NCBI RefSeq assembly: GCF_009687885.1
Contig: NZ_BLAF01000045.1
Span: forward strand, 17,010 to 81,009
Source of the DNA: Acrocarpospora pleiomorpha
GTDB lineage: Bacteria; Actinomycetota; Actinomycetes; Streptosporangiales; Streptosporangiaceae
Direction: 5' to 3'
DNA: 64,000 nt
Part shown: piece after piece, positions 1-8,709 of the stretch
Layout: each line of letters starts with the position of its first letter
How positions within the stretch are numbered: position 1 is the first letter of the stretch
Program-made: the position numbers and the translations under genes
The notes under the pieces: generated by a model
What the model was told of the DNA's origin: nothing
The model's input: only the letters and a program-made list of their open reading frames with translations
Databases searched by the model: none

Positions 1-739
1 GATCAGGGGAGCGCTCCAACAGGCGCGCCATCGCGCTCTCCCCGCTCCCCCGGGTCCAGTCGCCGTGCTCGATGAGCTTCTTGGACGCCTTGCGCCCGAG
101 CACGTCCGTGAACCCCTCCAGCCGCTGGATCCCGCCGGGCGTGTCCATCGGCCCGGTGATCATCGCGATCTTCTTCCGGCCCTGCTCGACCAGATACCGC
201 GTCATCTGCCGCGCGCCGCCCCGCTCGTCGCAGGCCGCGAAGGGGATGACGTTCTCGCGCCCGATCACCGCGCCGCAGGACACGGCCGGAATGCGCAGCC
301 CGTCCAGCGCGTCCACCAGCGGATCCCCGGCATGGGTGGACAGCAGCAGCACCCCGTCCGCGTGGCCGCCTTTCACGTAGCGCAGCACCCGCTCGCGGTC
401 CCCGGCGTCTCCGGCGATCATCATCACCAGCGACAGGTCCCGCTCGGCGAGACGCCGGATCGCGGTCCGGATCGCGGTGCTGTCGTTCGGGTCCTCGAAG
501 ATGGTCTCGTGGGGTTCCGAGAGGACCATCACCACCGAACCCGAGCGCTGGGTCACCAGGCTACGGGCGTTGCGGTTCACCACATATCCGGTCTCCGCGA
601 TCGCGCGCTCGGTCGCCAGGCGGGCGGCGGTGCTCACGTAGCGGTCCCCGTTGAGCACGCGCGAGACCGTCCCCCGCGAGACACCCGCCGCCGCGGCGAC
701 GTCGTGGATTGTCGGCCTCTTCACACTGGCATTCTCCAC
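1..739 (-). CDS. LacI-family transcriptional regulator (partial, runs off left edge)
   Basis: DNA-binding repressor of the LacI/GalR family, probably of the galactan genes beside it. The N-terminal helix-turn-helix is clear (PTIHDVAAAAGVSRGTVSR), followed by the hinge region and a periplasmic-binding-protein-like sugar domain. The C-terminus lies beyond the window. The chosen GTG start overlaps the stop of the upstream permease as TAGTG, which suggests translational coupling. A GTG 15 bases further in (at 724) is the alternative. It is the last gene of the importer operon, so it would be autoregulated through the TGTGAAC/GTTCACA sites near 3.8-3.9 kb. The effector, perhaps galactobiose or a similar sugar, is inferred from the neighbours. 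Confidence 0.93.
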   Translation of the reverse strand, partial: MENASVKRPTIHDVAAAAGVSRGTVSRVLNGDRYVSTAARLATERAIAETGYVVNRNARSLVTQRSGSVVMVLSEPHETIFEDPNDSTAIRTAIRRLAERDLSLVMMIAGDAGDRERVLRYVKGGHADGVLLLSTHAGDPLVDALDGLRIPAVSCGAVIGRENVIPFAACDERGGARQMTRYLVEQGRKKIAMITGPMDTPGGIQRLEGFTDVLGRKASKKLIEHGDWTRGSGESAMARLLERSPD

Positions 740-1575
740 TAGCCCTTGAGGGCTCCGCCGGACAGGTCCGTACGCCAGTAGCGCTGCATGGTCAGGAACA
801 GCGCGATCAGAGGAACGATCGCCAAGAGCGCGCCAGTGATGATCAGGTTGTACAGCGAGGGCTGGTTGGCTCCGGCGGCGAGCAGTGTGTAGAGCCCGAC
901 GGTCAGCGGGAACTTGCCGTCGTCGCCCAGCATGAGGAACGGCAGCAGGAAGTTATTCCAGATCGCCACGAACTGGAACAGGAAGATCGTCACCATGCCG
1001 GGCACCATCAGCGGCAGCGCGACCCGCCCGAGCAGCCGCCCCTCCGAGGCGCCGTCGATCCGCCCGGCCTCCAGCAGCGAGTCGGGTACGGCCGCGCTCG
1101 CGTACACCCGGGCCAGATAGATGCTGTAGGGATGCAGGATCTGCGGCAGCAGGACCGCCCAGTAGGTGTCGGCCATCCCGATTGTGGAGAAAAGCAGGTA
1201 CTGCGGCACCGCCAGCACCACCGACGGCACCAGGATCCCGCCGATCAGCACATTGAAGATGAGATTCCGCCCCGGAAACCGATATTTCGCCAGGGCGAAG
1301 CCGGACACCGCCGACACCAGCGTGGACAACAACGCGCCGCCCCCGGCGTACCCGACGCTGTTCAGCATCCACCGCCAGAACACCCCATCCCGGTACGCGT
1401 TGAGCTCCCGCACGTTCTCCACCAGCCCGGTCCCCGGCGTCAGCGTCCCCAGCGTGAACAGCTCACCCGGAGACTTGCTCGCCGAGATCAGCACCCAGCT
1501 CACCGGCAGCAGGCAGTAGATCGCCCCCAGCACCAGCAACCCCGTGGGCAGCACCCCCACCGGCCGCCGGTTCAC
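739..1575 (-). CDS. Carbohydrate ABC transporter permease, MalG/GanQ type
   Basis: Inner-membrane subunit of a CUT1 sugar importer (278 residues, about six hydrophobic segments). The cytoplasmic EAA loop that contacts the ATPase is visible as EAGRIDGASEGRLLG near the middle. Its start overlaps the stop of the partner permease by four bases (ATGA), and its stop overlaps the LacI start. Binding protein, two permeases and regulator therefore form one tightly coupled operon. The divergent GH42 and GH53 genes point to galacto-oligosaccharides as substrate, as in the Bacillus ganSPQAB locus. No ATPase gene is present here. Confidence 0.93.
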   Translation of the reverse strand: MNRRPVGVLPTGLLVLGAIYCLLPVSWVLISASKSPGELFTLGTLTPGTGLVENVRELNAYRDGVFWRWMLNSVGYAGGGALLSTLVSAVSGFALAKYRFPGRNLIFNVLIGGILVPSVVLAVPQYLLFSTIGMADTYWAVLLPQILHPYSIYLARVYASAAVPDSLLEAGRIDGASEGRLLGRVALPLMVPGMVTIFLFQFVAIWNNFLLPFLMLGDDGKFPLTVGLYTLLAAGANQPSLYNLIITGALLAIVPLIALFLTMQRYWRTDLSGGALKG

Positions 1576-2462
1576 CGGCCCTCCCCGAACGCGCGCCCGC
1601 GCACCACCCGCAGGAACCCGAACGACAACACCAGCGACACCGCCGCGATCACCAGCGACGTCGCCGCCGCCGAATACAGGTCACCGGTCACGAACGCGTC
1701 CCGATACACCTTCATCAACGGGCTCCAGGTCGAGCTGATCGTGTTGGTCAGCGGCCGCAGCGTGGTCGGCTCGGTGAACACCTGAATGGTGGCGATGATG
1801 GAGAACACCGTGGTCAGGATGATCGCCGGAACCAGGATCGGGATCTTCACCCGGAGCGCGATGGCCAGCTCGGACGCGCCGTCCATGCGCGCCGCCTCGT
1901 AGTAGCTGCGCGGGATCGCCCGCAGGTTCGTGTAGAGCACGAGCATGTTGAATCCGGTCCCACCCCAGACGGCCACGTTCGCCATCGAGTACGTCACCGC
2001 CGAAGCGCTCAGGAAATCGATCCCCCCGATCGGCGTCAGGCTCGGCAGGTAGAGGAACCCCCACAACAAGGACGCCACCACACCCGGCACCGCGTACGGC
2101 AGGAAGATCGCGATCCGGGAGAATCGTGCCAGCCGCACGTGCGCCGAATCCAGCAGCAGCGCGAACAGCAGGGCCAGCCCGAGCATGACGACCAGCACGA
2201 GCGCGCCGTAGCCGAGCACCCGCCACCAGCCGGCCCACAGCTCGCCGTCGGTGACGGCCGCGCGCAGGTTGTCGAGGCCGACGAACACCTCACGCCGGGA
2301 CCCCTTGCCCAGGCCGAGCCCGGACACCTGGGTCCGCCGCAGCGCCAGGTGCACGGTGTAGCCGATGGGCAGCGCGAGGAACAGCGTGAACAGCACGATC
2401 GCGGGGGTCAGGAACAGGTAGGGGGCGGCGCTCCGCCGAGCGCCGCCACGCGTGCGGGCCAT
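1572..2462 (-). CDS. Carbohydrate ABC transporter permease, MalF/GanP type
   Basis: Second membrane subunit of the CUT1 importer (296 residues). It has a basic N-terminus (MARTRGGARRS), a first membrane segment near residues 14-35 and the EAA signature EAARMDGASELAIALRVKIP near residue 200. It pairs with the MalG-type subunit, which it overlaps by four bases. Its ATG immediately follows the stop codon of the binding-protein gene. Function as a sugar permease is secure from the family. Galacto-oligosaccharide specificity is inferred from context. Confidence 0.93.
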   Translation of the reverse strand: MARTRGGARRSAAPYLFLTPAIVLFTLFLALPIGYTVHLALRRTQVSGLGLGKGSRREVFVGLDNLRAAVTDGELWAGWWRVLGYGALVLVVMLGLALLFALLLDSAHVRLARFSRIAIFLPYAVPGVVASLLWGFLYLPSLTPIGGIDFLSASAVTYSMANVAVWGGTGFNMLVLYTNLRAIPRSYYEAARMDGASELAIALRVKIPILVPAIILTTVFSIIATIQVFTEPTTLRPLTNTISSTWSPLMKVYRDAFVTGDLYSAAATSLVIAAVSLVLSFGFLRVVRGRAFGEGR

Positions 2463-3776
2463 CTACTGCGCCAGCGTGAAGCCGGACTTCTGCATGTCCG
2501 CCACGGTCTTGTCCTGCATCGTGGTGACCGAGCCGCTGAACGCGGTCTTGTCCTGCAACGCCTTGTCGAAAGCATCCTTGTACGCGTTGTACGTCACGCC
2601 CACGTTCGGCCCGAAGGTGAACCCGCGCGCCGTGGCGCCGATGGTCGCCGCCTGCTGCCAGAAGTCGGGCTGGCTGTCCGCGAAGTACGCCGGGGGAGTG
2701 CCGAGCGCGGCCTGCCCCTTACCGGCGGCCGGATACACGAACGCCTCCTTGACCAGCAGATCGAGCCCCTGCGGATCGGTGTTCAACCAGGTCGCGAACT
2801 TGATCGCGGCAGCCCGGTGCTTGGACCCCGCCGACACCGCGGTGGACGACCCACCCCAGAAGCCGCTGAAGTTCTCCCCGGCGTTCCACTGCGGCAGCGG
2901 CGCGATCGCCCACTTGCCCTTGCCCTTGGGCGCGTTGCTCTCCAGCACACCAGGCCCCCAGACGGCCGACGGCCAGCTCAGCTGGGTGCCGTCGTTGAGC
3001 GCCTTGTTCCACTCCGGGGTGAAGTACGGCATGTCGTCGATCACGCCCTCCTGGACCAGGCCGCCCCAGAAGTCGGCGACCTTCGTGGTGGCGGCGTCGT
3101 TGATGCCGACCTTCCACGCGTCCCCGGAGATCGACCACCACTGCGCGCCCGCCTGCTGGGCGAGCCCGGCGAACCAGCCGGGATCCTTGCTGGAGAAGCT
3201 GCCCAGGTAGACCTTCGGGTCGGCCTTGTGGACGGTCCTGGCCGCTTCGGCGTATTCGTCCCAGGTCTTCGGGACGCTGATGCCGTACTTCTCGAAGAGG
3301 TCCTTGCGGTAGTAGAGCATCATCGGGCCGCTGTCCTGCGGGATCGCGTAGACGCTCCCGGTCCCCAGCGTGACCAGGCCCCAGAGGCCGTCGCTGAACT
3401 CGGGCTTGACGGCGGCGGTCTCGGCGGCGATGTCGGCGACCGCGTCGGCGGCGATGAACGACGGCAGGTGCTGGTATTCGGCCTGCACCAGGTCGGGGGC
3501 GTTGCCGGCCTTGGCGGCGGTGAGGAACTTGGCGGCCGCGTCGTCGCCGCCCGCCTGCTTGCTGACGGTGACCTTGATGTCCGGATTCGCCTGGTTCCAG
3601 ACTTCGACGATCTTGTCCATGTTGGGGGCCCAGGTCCAGTAGGTGAGGGATACCGGGCCTGCGGCGGCCGACGTGGCGGGCGCCGCCGCGGGTGTCTCCG
3701 CAGGTGTCTCGGCCGCGCCACCGCATCCGGCGGCCAGCATCGTGGCGAGAACTATGGCCAGGCGTTTGGTACGCAT
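2463..3776 (-). CDS. Sugar-binding lipoprotein of the galactan importer (CUT1)
   Basis: Extracellular solute-binding protein family 1 lipoprotein (437 residues) that captures oligosaccharide for the two downstream permeases. The signal peptide MRTKRLAIVLATMLAAGCGG ends in a lipobox (LAAGC). A low-complexity Ala/Pro/Thr linker follows, then the mature domain beginning about SLTYWTWAP. The start at 3776 is preferred because GGAGG lies six bases upstream. An in-frame ATG 15 bases earlier has no ribosome site and sits against the operator palindrome. It is the first gene of the minus-strand operon and faces the GH42/GH53 genes across two LacI-type operators. Confidence 0.93.
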   Translation of the reverse strand: MRTKRLAIVLATMLAAGCGGAAETPAETPAAAPATSAAAGPVSLTYWTWAPNMDKIVEVWNQANPDIKVTVSKQAGGDDAAAKFLTAAKAGNAPDLVQAEYQHLPSFIAADAVADIAAETAAVKPEFSDGLWGLVTLGTGSVYAIPQDSGPMMLYYRKDLFEKYGISVPKTWDEYAEAARTVHKADPKVYLGSFSSKDPGWFAGLAQQAGAQWWSISGDAWKVGINDAATTKVADFWGGLVQEGVIDDMPYFTPEWNKALNDGTQLSWPSAVWGPGVLESNAPKGKGKWAIAPLPQWNAGENFSGFWGGSSTAVSAGSKHRAAAIKFATWLNTDPQGLDLLVKEAFVYPAAGKGQAALGTPPAYFADSQPDFWQQAATIGATARGFTFGPNVGVTYNAYKDAFDKALQDKTAFSGSVTTMQDKTVADMQKSGFTLAQ

Positions 3777-3796
3777 AGGGGGCCTCCGCATGGAAG

Positions 3797-3814
3797 TCTG
3801 TGAACGTTCACAGA
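3797..3814. promoter_or_regulatory. LacI-family operator, site 1
   Basis: Perfect 18-base palindrome TCTGTGAACGTTCACAGA just upstream of the binding-protein start, with the central CG typical of LacI-family operators. It lies in the divergent intergenic region about 100 bases from a second, near-identical site. A repressor bound at both could shut off the importer and the hydrolase operons together. The LacI gene closing the importer operon is the obvious candidate binder. Confidence 0.8.
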
Positions 3815-3909
3815 GTGCGAGGGGCTATATCTGGCTGTCAATGCCCGTTACGTTCTCGTTAACTGGCAGGATTTAGGCGATATCTTCCCTCTCTTGAGGT
3901 CGTGCATTA

Positions 3910-3925
3910 CTGTGCACGTTCACAG
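3910..3925. promoter_or_regulatory. LacI-family operator, site 2
   Basis: CTGTGCACGTTCACAG matches site 1 over its 16-base core except for one base, and is palindromic with one mismatched pair. It lies about 25 bases upstream of the GH42 start, where binding would block transcription of the hydrolase genes. Confidence 0.75.
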
Positions 3926-3949
3926 AAATGATTCACGCTTGGGGGGCTT

Positions 3950-5929
3950 GTGCCTGGATATCCCGCTCTGCCGGAGGGCATCGCGTATGGCGGCGACTAC
4001 TACCCCGAGCAGTGGCCGCGCGAGGTTCAGGAGGAGGATGTCCGCCTGATGCGCGAGGCCGGGGTGACCCTGGTCAGCCTGGGAATCTTCGCGTGGGCCC
4101 TGCTGGAACCCGCCGAGGGGCGGTACGAGTTCGGCTGGCTCGACGAGATCATCGATCGGCTGCACGCGGCAGGCATCGCGGTCAACCTGGGCACCCCAAC
4201 CGCGACACCACCACCCTGGTTTTCCCGGAAATATCCGGACTCGGTGCCGGTGACGCGCGAGGGGGTCCGGATCGGGCTCGGCAGCCGGGAGAGCGCCTGC
4301 TCCAGCCATCCCGCCTTCCTCGCGGCCACATCCGCGCTGGTCACCCGCCTCGCCGACCGGTACGGCGAGCACCCGGCCGTGGTGATGTGGCACGTCCACA
4401 ACGAGTACGGCGCGCCGCTCGGCGAGTGTTACTGCCCGGCCAGCGTCACCGCCTGGCGCGAATGGCTCCGGCTCGCGCATGAAAGCCTCGACACCCTCAA
4501 CGACGCCTGGGGCACCACCTTCTGGGGTCAGCGGTACGGCGACTGGGACGAGATCGACGCCCCCCGCTGGAGCCACACCGTGGTCAACCCCGCCCAACGC
4601 CTCGATTACGCGCGTTTCTCCAACGACGCCCATCTGTCGCACTACCGCCTGCAGCGCGACCTGCTGCGCGGCACCGGAAAACCGGTCACCACCAACTTCG
4701 CCGGAACCGTGAACTGCAAGTCCATGGATCTGTGGCGGTGGGCGCCCGAACTGGACGTGATCGCCAACGACCACTACCTGGACGGCGAGCGGCGCGACAA
4801 CCACATCCACCTGGCGATGTCAGCGGATCTGAGCCGTTCCCTGGCCGGCGGCGGGCCTTGGATGATCATGGAACATTCGACCGGAGCCGTCAGCTGGCAG
4901 CCGCGCGGCATCGCCAAACGCCCGGGGGAGATGCGGCGCAACAGCCTCGCCCACGTCGCCCGGGGCTCCGACGCCGTCATGTTCTTCCAGTGGCGGGCGT
5001 CCAGGTTCGGCGCCGAGAAGTTCCACTCGGCGATGATCCCGCACGCGGGCACCGACTCCCAGATCTGGCGTGACGTCGTCGCGCTCGGCTCCGACCTGCG
5101 GGAACTCGCCGAGGTCCGGGGCAGCAGGGTCGCCGCCGAGGTCGCGATCGTCTGGGACTGGGAGTCCTACTGGGCGCTCGAACTGGAGTGGCGCCCCTCC
5201 GGCGACCTCACCTTCCTGGACAGGATCAGCGCCTTCTACGAAACGTTGTGGCGCACCCACGTCACCACCGACTTCGTCCACCCTTCCGCCGATATTTCGG
5301 GATATCGGGTGGTGATCGCGCCGTCCTCGTACCTGCTGACCGAGGCCTCCGCCAAGAACCTGCAGCGCTACGTCGAGTCCGGCGGGAACCTCGTCGTGTC
5401 GTATTTTTCCGGCATCGTCAACGAGCACGACACCGTGCATCCGGGCGCCCACCCCGGCGTGCTGCGCGACCTGCTCGGCCTGTCCGTCGAGGAGTTCCAC
5501 CCGCTCCGCGAGCACGAGACGGTCACCCTCTCCGGCGGGGCCACCGCACGCGTCTGGTCGGAGCGGGTCCGCCTGACCGGGGCCCGCTCCGTCCAGACGT
5601 TCACCAGCGGTCCCGACATCGGCCACCCCGCCGCGACCGTGAACCGGCTCGGCGCGGGAACCGCCTGGTATCTCGCCACCGGCCCCGTCGACGGCCTGCG
5701 CGAACTTCTCACCCCGATCCTCGACCGCGCGGCCGTCTCCCGCCCGCACGACCTCCCCGACACCGTGGAGTACGTCCGCCGCGGCCGCTACGTCTTCCTC
5801 ATCAACCACACCGATACCCCGGCGCGCGTCCCTGGGATCGCCGGCACCGATGTCCTGGCCAGGACGCCCTTCACCGGCCAGGTCCCCCCGGGCGAGGTCA
5901 CGGTCGTCCGGCTGGACGAACCCGACTGA
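3950..5929 (+). CDS. ganA: Beta-galactosidase, GH42
   Basis: Cytoplasmic beta-galactosidase (659 residues) that splits imported beta-1,4-galacto-oligosaccharides to galactose. GH42 hallmarks are the N-terminal YYPEQW (about 17-22), the acid/base Glu152 in HNEYG and the nucleophile Glu308 in MIMEHSTG. The barrel is followed by a trimerisation-like domain and a small C-terminal beta domain, the usual GH42 layout. There is no signal peptide. It starts at GTG after a G-rich ribosome site (GGGGGG) and about 25 bases downstream of operator site 2. The pairing with GH53 genes and a divergent CUT1 importer matches the galactan loci of Bacillus and other actinomycetes. Confidence 0.95.
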   Translation: MPGYPALPEGIAYGGDYYPEQWPREVQEEDVRLMREAGVTLVSLGIFAWALLEPAEGRYEFGWLDEIIDRLHAAGIAVNLGTPTATPPPWFSRKYPDSVPVTREGVRIGLGSRESACSSHPAFLAATSALVTRLADRYGEHPAVVMWHVHNEYGAPLGECYCPASVTAWREWLRLAHESLDTLNDAWGTTFWGQRYGDWDEIDAPRWSHTVVNPAQRLDYARFSNDAHLSHYRLQRDLLRGTGKPVTTNFAGTVNCKSMDLWRWAPELDVIANDHYLDGERRDNHIHLAMSADLSRSLAGGGPWMIMEHSTGAVSWQPRGIAKRPGEMRRNSLAHVARGSDAVMFFQWRASRFGAEKFHSAMIPHAGTDSQIWRDVVALGSDLRELAEVRGSRVAAEVAIVWDWESYWALELEWRPSGDLTFLDRISAFYETLWRTHVTTDFVHPSADISGYRVVIAPSSYLLTEASAKNLQRYVESGGNLVVSYFSGIVNEHDTVHPGAHPGVLRDLLGLSVEEFHPLREHETVTLSGGATARVWSERVRLTGARSVQTFTSGPDIGHPAATVNRLGAGTAWYLATGPVDGLRELLTPILDRAAVSRPHDLPDTVEYVRRGRYVFLINHTDTPARVPGIAGTDVLARTPFTGQVPPGEVTVVRLDEPD

Positions 5930-5959
5930 AGCTCACCACCTCTCCTGACCGGAGGACCG

Positions 5960-7072
5960 ATGAAAACAATCCTGGCGGCGCTGACCGCCGTCGTCCTGGG
6001 CCTGACCCTGTCCGGCCCGGCCCAAGCCCATCCGCGCCCTGATCCGCTCCCTGTCCGCGGCGCCGACGTCTCCAGCCTCGCCAAGTCGGAGGCGTTCGGC
6101 GGCGTCTACCGTGACCAGCACGGCCACCAGCGGGACGCGCTGCGCATTCTGGCGAAGGCGGGCCTCACCTACATCCGCCTGAAGGTCTGGGTCGACCCGG
6201 CCGACGGCTACAACGACAAGACCCACGTCCTGGCCGTCGCCCGCCGCGCCAAAGCCGCCGGTCTCAAGCTGCTGGTCGACTTCCACTACTCCGACAGCTG
6301 GGCCGATCCCGGCAAGCAGAACAAACCCGCGGCTTGGGCGGCTTTGCCGTACGAGCAGCTCAAGCAGGCCGTCTACCGGCACACGCACGACGTGCTCAAC
6401 GCGCTGCGCCGCCAGGGCACCACCGCCGACATGGTGCAGATCGGCAACGAGCTCAACGGCGGCCTGCTCTGGCCGGACGGCCGCTATGACAACTGGCCCG
6501 GCATGGCGGGCCTGCTCAACGCGGGCTACGACGCGGTCAAGGCCGTCTCCTCACGCACCCGGGTGGTGCTGCACCTGGCCAACGGCGGCGACAACGGCCT
6601 CTACCGCTGGTGGTTCGACAACGCCGCCGCCAACGGCATCCGCTACGACGTGATCGGCGTGTCCTACTACCCGTTCTGGCACGGCACCCTGGACGCCTTC
6701 CAGGCCAACATCAACGACGTCGCCACCCGCTATGGCAAGCCCTTGATCATCGCCGAGACTGCGTACCCCTTCACCACCGCCGACAAGGACGGCTGGGAGA
6801 ACATCATCCTGTCCCCCGAGCCCTACCCTGGCTACCCCGCCACCCCTGCGGGCCAGACCGCCTTCCTCGGCAAGATGAACGAGATCATCCGGGCCGTGCC
6901 CAACAACCTCGGCCTCGGCATGTTCTATTGGGAGGCCACCTGGACCGGCGTGCCCGGCAACGGCTGGGACCCCACCGACCCCGCCTCCGGCAACGGCTGG
7001 GAGAACCAGGCGCTGTTCGACTTCGACGACCGCTCGCTCCCCGCCATGCGAGAGCTGGGGGAGGGCCGATGA
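5960..7072 (+). CDS. ganB: Secreted arabinogalactan endo-beta-1,4-galactanase, GH53
   Basis: Extracellular endo-galactanase (370 residues) that cuts the beta-1,4-galactan of type I arabinogalactan to oligosaccharides for import. The signal peptide of about 23 residues ends AQA-HP. GH53 signatures are RGADVSSL near residue 33, LVDFHYSDSWADPGKQ near 105-120, acid/base Glu164 in IGNELNGG and nucleophile Glu266 in IIAETAYPF. GGAGG lies four bases before the ATG. It is a single catalytic domain, unlike the next gene, whose start it overlaps by four bases. Transcription is probably shared with the GH42 gene 30 bases upstream. Confidence 0.95.
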   Translation: MKTILAALTAVVLGLTLSGPAQAHPRPDPLPVRGADVSSLAKSEAFGGVYRDQHGHQRDALRILAKAGLTYIRLKVWVDPADGYNDKTHVLAVARRAKAAGLKLLVDFHYSDSWADPGKQNKPAAWAALPYEQLKQAVYRHTHDVLNALRRQGTTADMVQIGNELNGGLLWPDGRYDNWPGMAGLLNAGYDAVKAVSSRTRVVLHLANGGDNGLYRWWFDNAAANGIRYDVIGVSYYPFWHGTLDAFQANINDVATRYGKPLIIAETAYPFTTADKDGWENIILSPEPYPGYPATPAGQTAFLGKMNEIIRAVPNNLGLGMFYWEATWTGVPGNGWDPTDPASGNGWENQALFDFDDRSLPAMRELGEGR

Positions 7073-8571
7073 GAAGGATCGTCGCTCTGCTCGCCCTGCT
7101 GGGCGCCGCGCTGATCCCGCTACCCGCCCACGCGGCGTCCACGCTCACCAACACGGGCTTCGAAACCGTCAACTTGGGCGGTTGGAGTTCCACGGGCAGC
7201 GCCGCCTTCCGGGAGGCGGGCGGGCACGCCGGCAGCTACCGGCTCTCGCACTGGACGTCGTCGGCGTACACGGTGGAGACGTATCAGACGCTGACCGGCC
7301 TCGCCAACGGGACCTATACCCTGCGGGCCTGGGTCCGCGCCGGGGCGGCCAGCCAGAGCTGGGTCTCCCTCAAGAACTGCGGCGGCCAGGAACGCCGCAC
7401 CTACGTTCCGGTATCCGGGAACTGGCTGCGGATCGCGGTCACCCAGACCGTGACGAACACCCAGTGCACCGTCAGCCTCAACACCTCCGCCGCGGCCGGC
7501 GGCTGGGCCAACTTCGACGACGTGAGCTTCGCGACCGGCTCGGCCACGCTGTCGATCAAGGGCGCGGACGTGTCCAGCCTGCCCAAGTCGGAGGCGTTCG
7601 GCGGGCGGTACTTCACCGCCGCCGGAGTGCGCGGGGACGCGCTGACGATCCTGCGCGACAACGGCGTCAACTACGCCCGCCTGAAGGTCTGGGTGAACCC
7701 CGCCGACGGCTACAACAACAAGGCCAGAGTGCTCGCGATGGCCTCCCGGGCCAAGGCCCTCGGCCTGGGCCTGCTGATCGACTTCCACTACTCCGACAGC
7801 TGGGCCGACCCCGGCAAGCAGTACAAGCCCGCCGCCTGGACGTCCCTCTCGTTCGCCCAGCTCAGAACCGCCGTCTACAACCACACCTTCGACGTCCTGA
7901 ACGCCCTCAAAGCCCAGGGCACCACCGCCGACATGGTCCAGGTCGGCAACGAGATCAACGACGGCATGCTCTGGGAAGACGGCCGCAGCTCCCGCTTCGC
8001 CCAACTCGCCCAGCTCATCCGTTCCGGCTACGACGCCGTGAAGGCGGTCTCCAGCTCGACGAAGGTCGTCCTGCACCTGGCCAACGGCGGCGACAACGGC
8101 CTCTACCGCTGGTGGTTCGACAGCGCCGCCGCCAACGGAGTCCTGTACGACGTGATCGGCGTCTCCTACTACCCGTACTGGCACGGCACCTTCGCCGCCT
8201 TCCAGACCAACATCGACGACATCGCCACCCGCTACGGCAAACCCGTCCTCCTCGCCGAAACCGCCTACCCGTTCACTCCCGGGACCGACGACGCGTTCGG
8301 CAACATGGTCAGCTCCGCCACACCCGTCACCGGCTACCCGTCCTCGACGGCCGGCCAGTCCGCGATGCTCCGCGACATCATGTCCCTGGTCCAGTCCATC
8401 CCCAACGGCCGAGGCCTCGGCGTCGTCTACTGGGAACCCACCTGGACCGCCGTAACCGGCAACGGCTGGGACCCCACCAACCCCTCCTCCGGCAACGAAT
8501 GGGAGAACCAGGCCCTCTTCGACTTCAACGACCGAGCACTCCCCGCGCTGACCCAGTTCACCCACCAGTAG
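7069..8571 (+). CDS. Secreted GH53 endo-galactanase with N-terminal carbohydrate-binding module
   Basis: Second extracellular endo-beta-1,4-galactanase (500 residues). A signal peptide (about 1-23, ending AHA-AS) is followed by a beta-rich module at about 24-157 (NTGFETVNLGGWSSTG to WANFDDVSF), which resembles carbohydrate-binding modules such as CBM61. The GH53 domain starts at KGADVSSL (about 164). Acid/base Glu295 is in VGNEINDG and nucleophile Glu397 in LLAETAYPF. The catalytic domain is very close to that of the upstream GH53, pointing to duplication followed by gain or loss of the binding module. The ATG overlaps the previous stop (ATGA). The family of the N-terminal module is uncertain. 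Confidence 0.94.
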   Translation: MRRIVALLALLGAALIPLPAHAASTLTNTGFETVNLGGWSSTGSAAFREAGGHAGSYRLSHWTSSAYTVETYQTLTGLANGTYTLRAWVRAGAASQSWVSLKNCGGQERRTYVPVSGNWLRIAVTQTVTNTQCTVSLNTSAAAGGWANFDDVSFATGSATLSIKGADVSSLPKSEAFGGRYFTAAGVRGDALTILRDNGVNYARLKVWVNPADGYNNKARVLAMASRAKALGLGLLIDFHYSDSWADPGKQYKPAAWTSLSFAQLRTAVYNHTFDVLNALKAQGTTADMVQVGNEINDGMLWEDGRSSRFAQLAQLIRSGYDAVKAVSSSTKVVLHLANGGDNGLYRWWFDSAAANGVLYDVIGVSYYPYWHGTFAAFQTNIDDIATRYGKPVLLAETAYPFTPGTDDAFGNMVSSATPVTGYPSSTAGQSAMLRDIMSLVQSIPNGRGLGVVYWEPTWTAVTGNGWDPTNPSSGNEWENQALFDFNDRALPALTQFTHQ

Positions 8572-8584
8572 CTGTCACATGGGC

Positions 8585-8612
8585 ACGGCTCCGCTTCGTG
8601 CGGGGCCGTTTT
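8585..8612 (+). terminator. Rho-independent terminator after the galactan genes
   Basis: Ten-base stem (ACGGCTCCGC against GCGGGGCCGT, one wobble pair) around a TTCGT loop, followed by TTTT. It begins 14 bases past the second GH53 stop and closes the GH42-GH53-GH53 transcript. Confidence 0.8.
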
Positions 8613-8709
8613 CGGCGTTTTCGGCTTCGCCAGGCCGCCGATACGCCCGAAGTGTCCCGGGGAGTCAGACTGATCGTGGGGAAGCGTCGGACCGAGGTAG
8701 GGAGACCTG

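Noticed and set aside
2139..3803. Very long open frame on the plus strand across the binding-protein and permease genes
   Set aside because: It is antisense to a clear ABC operon and its translation is Arg/Gly/Pro/Gln-rich with no domain. It is a high-GC shadow frame.
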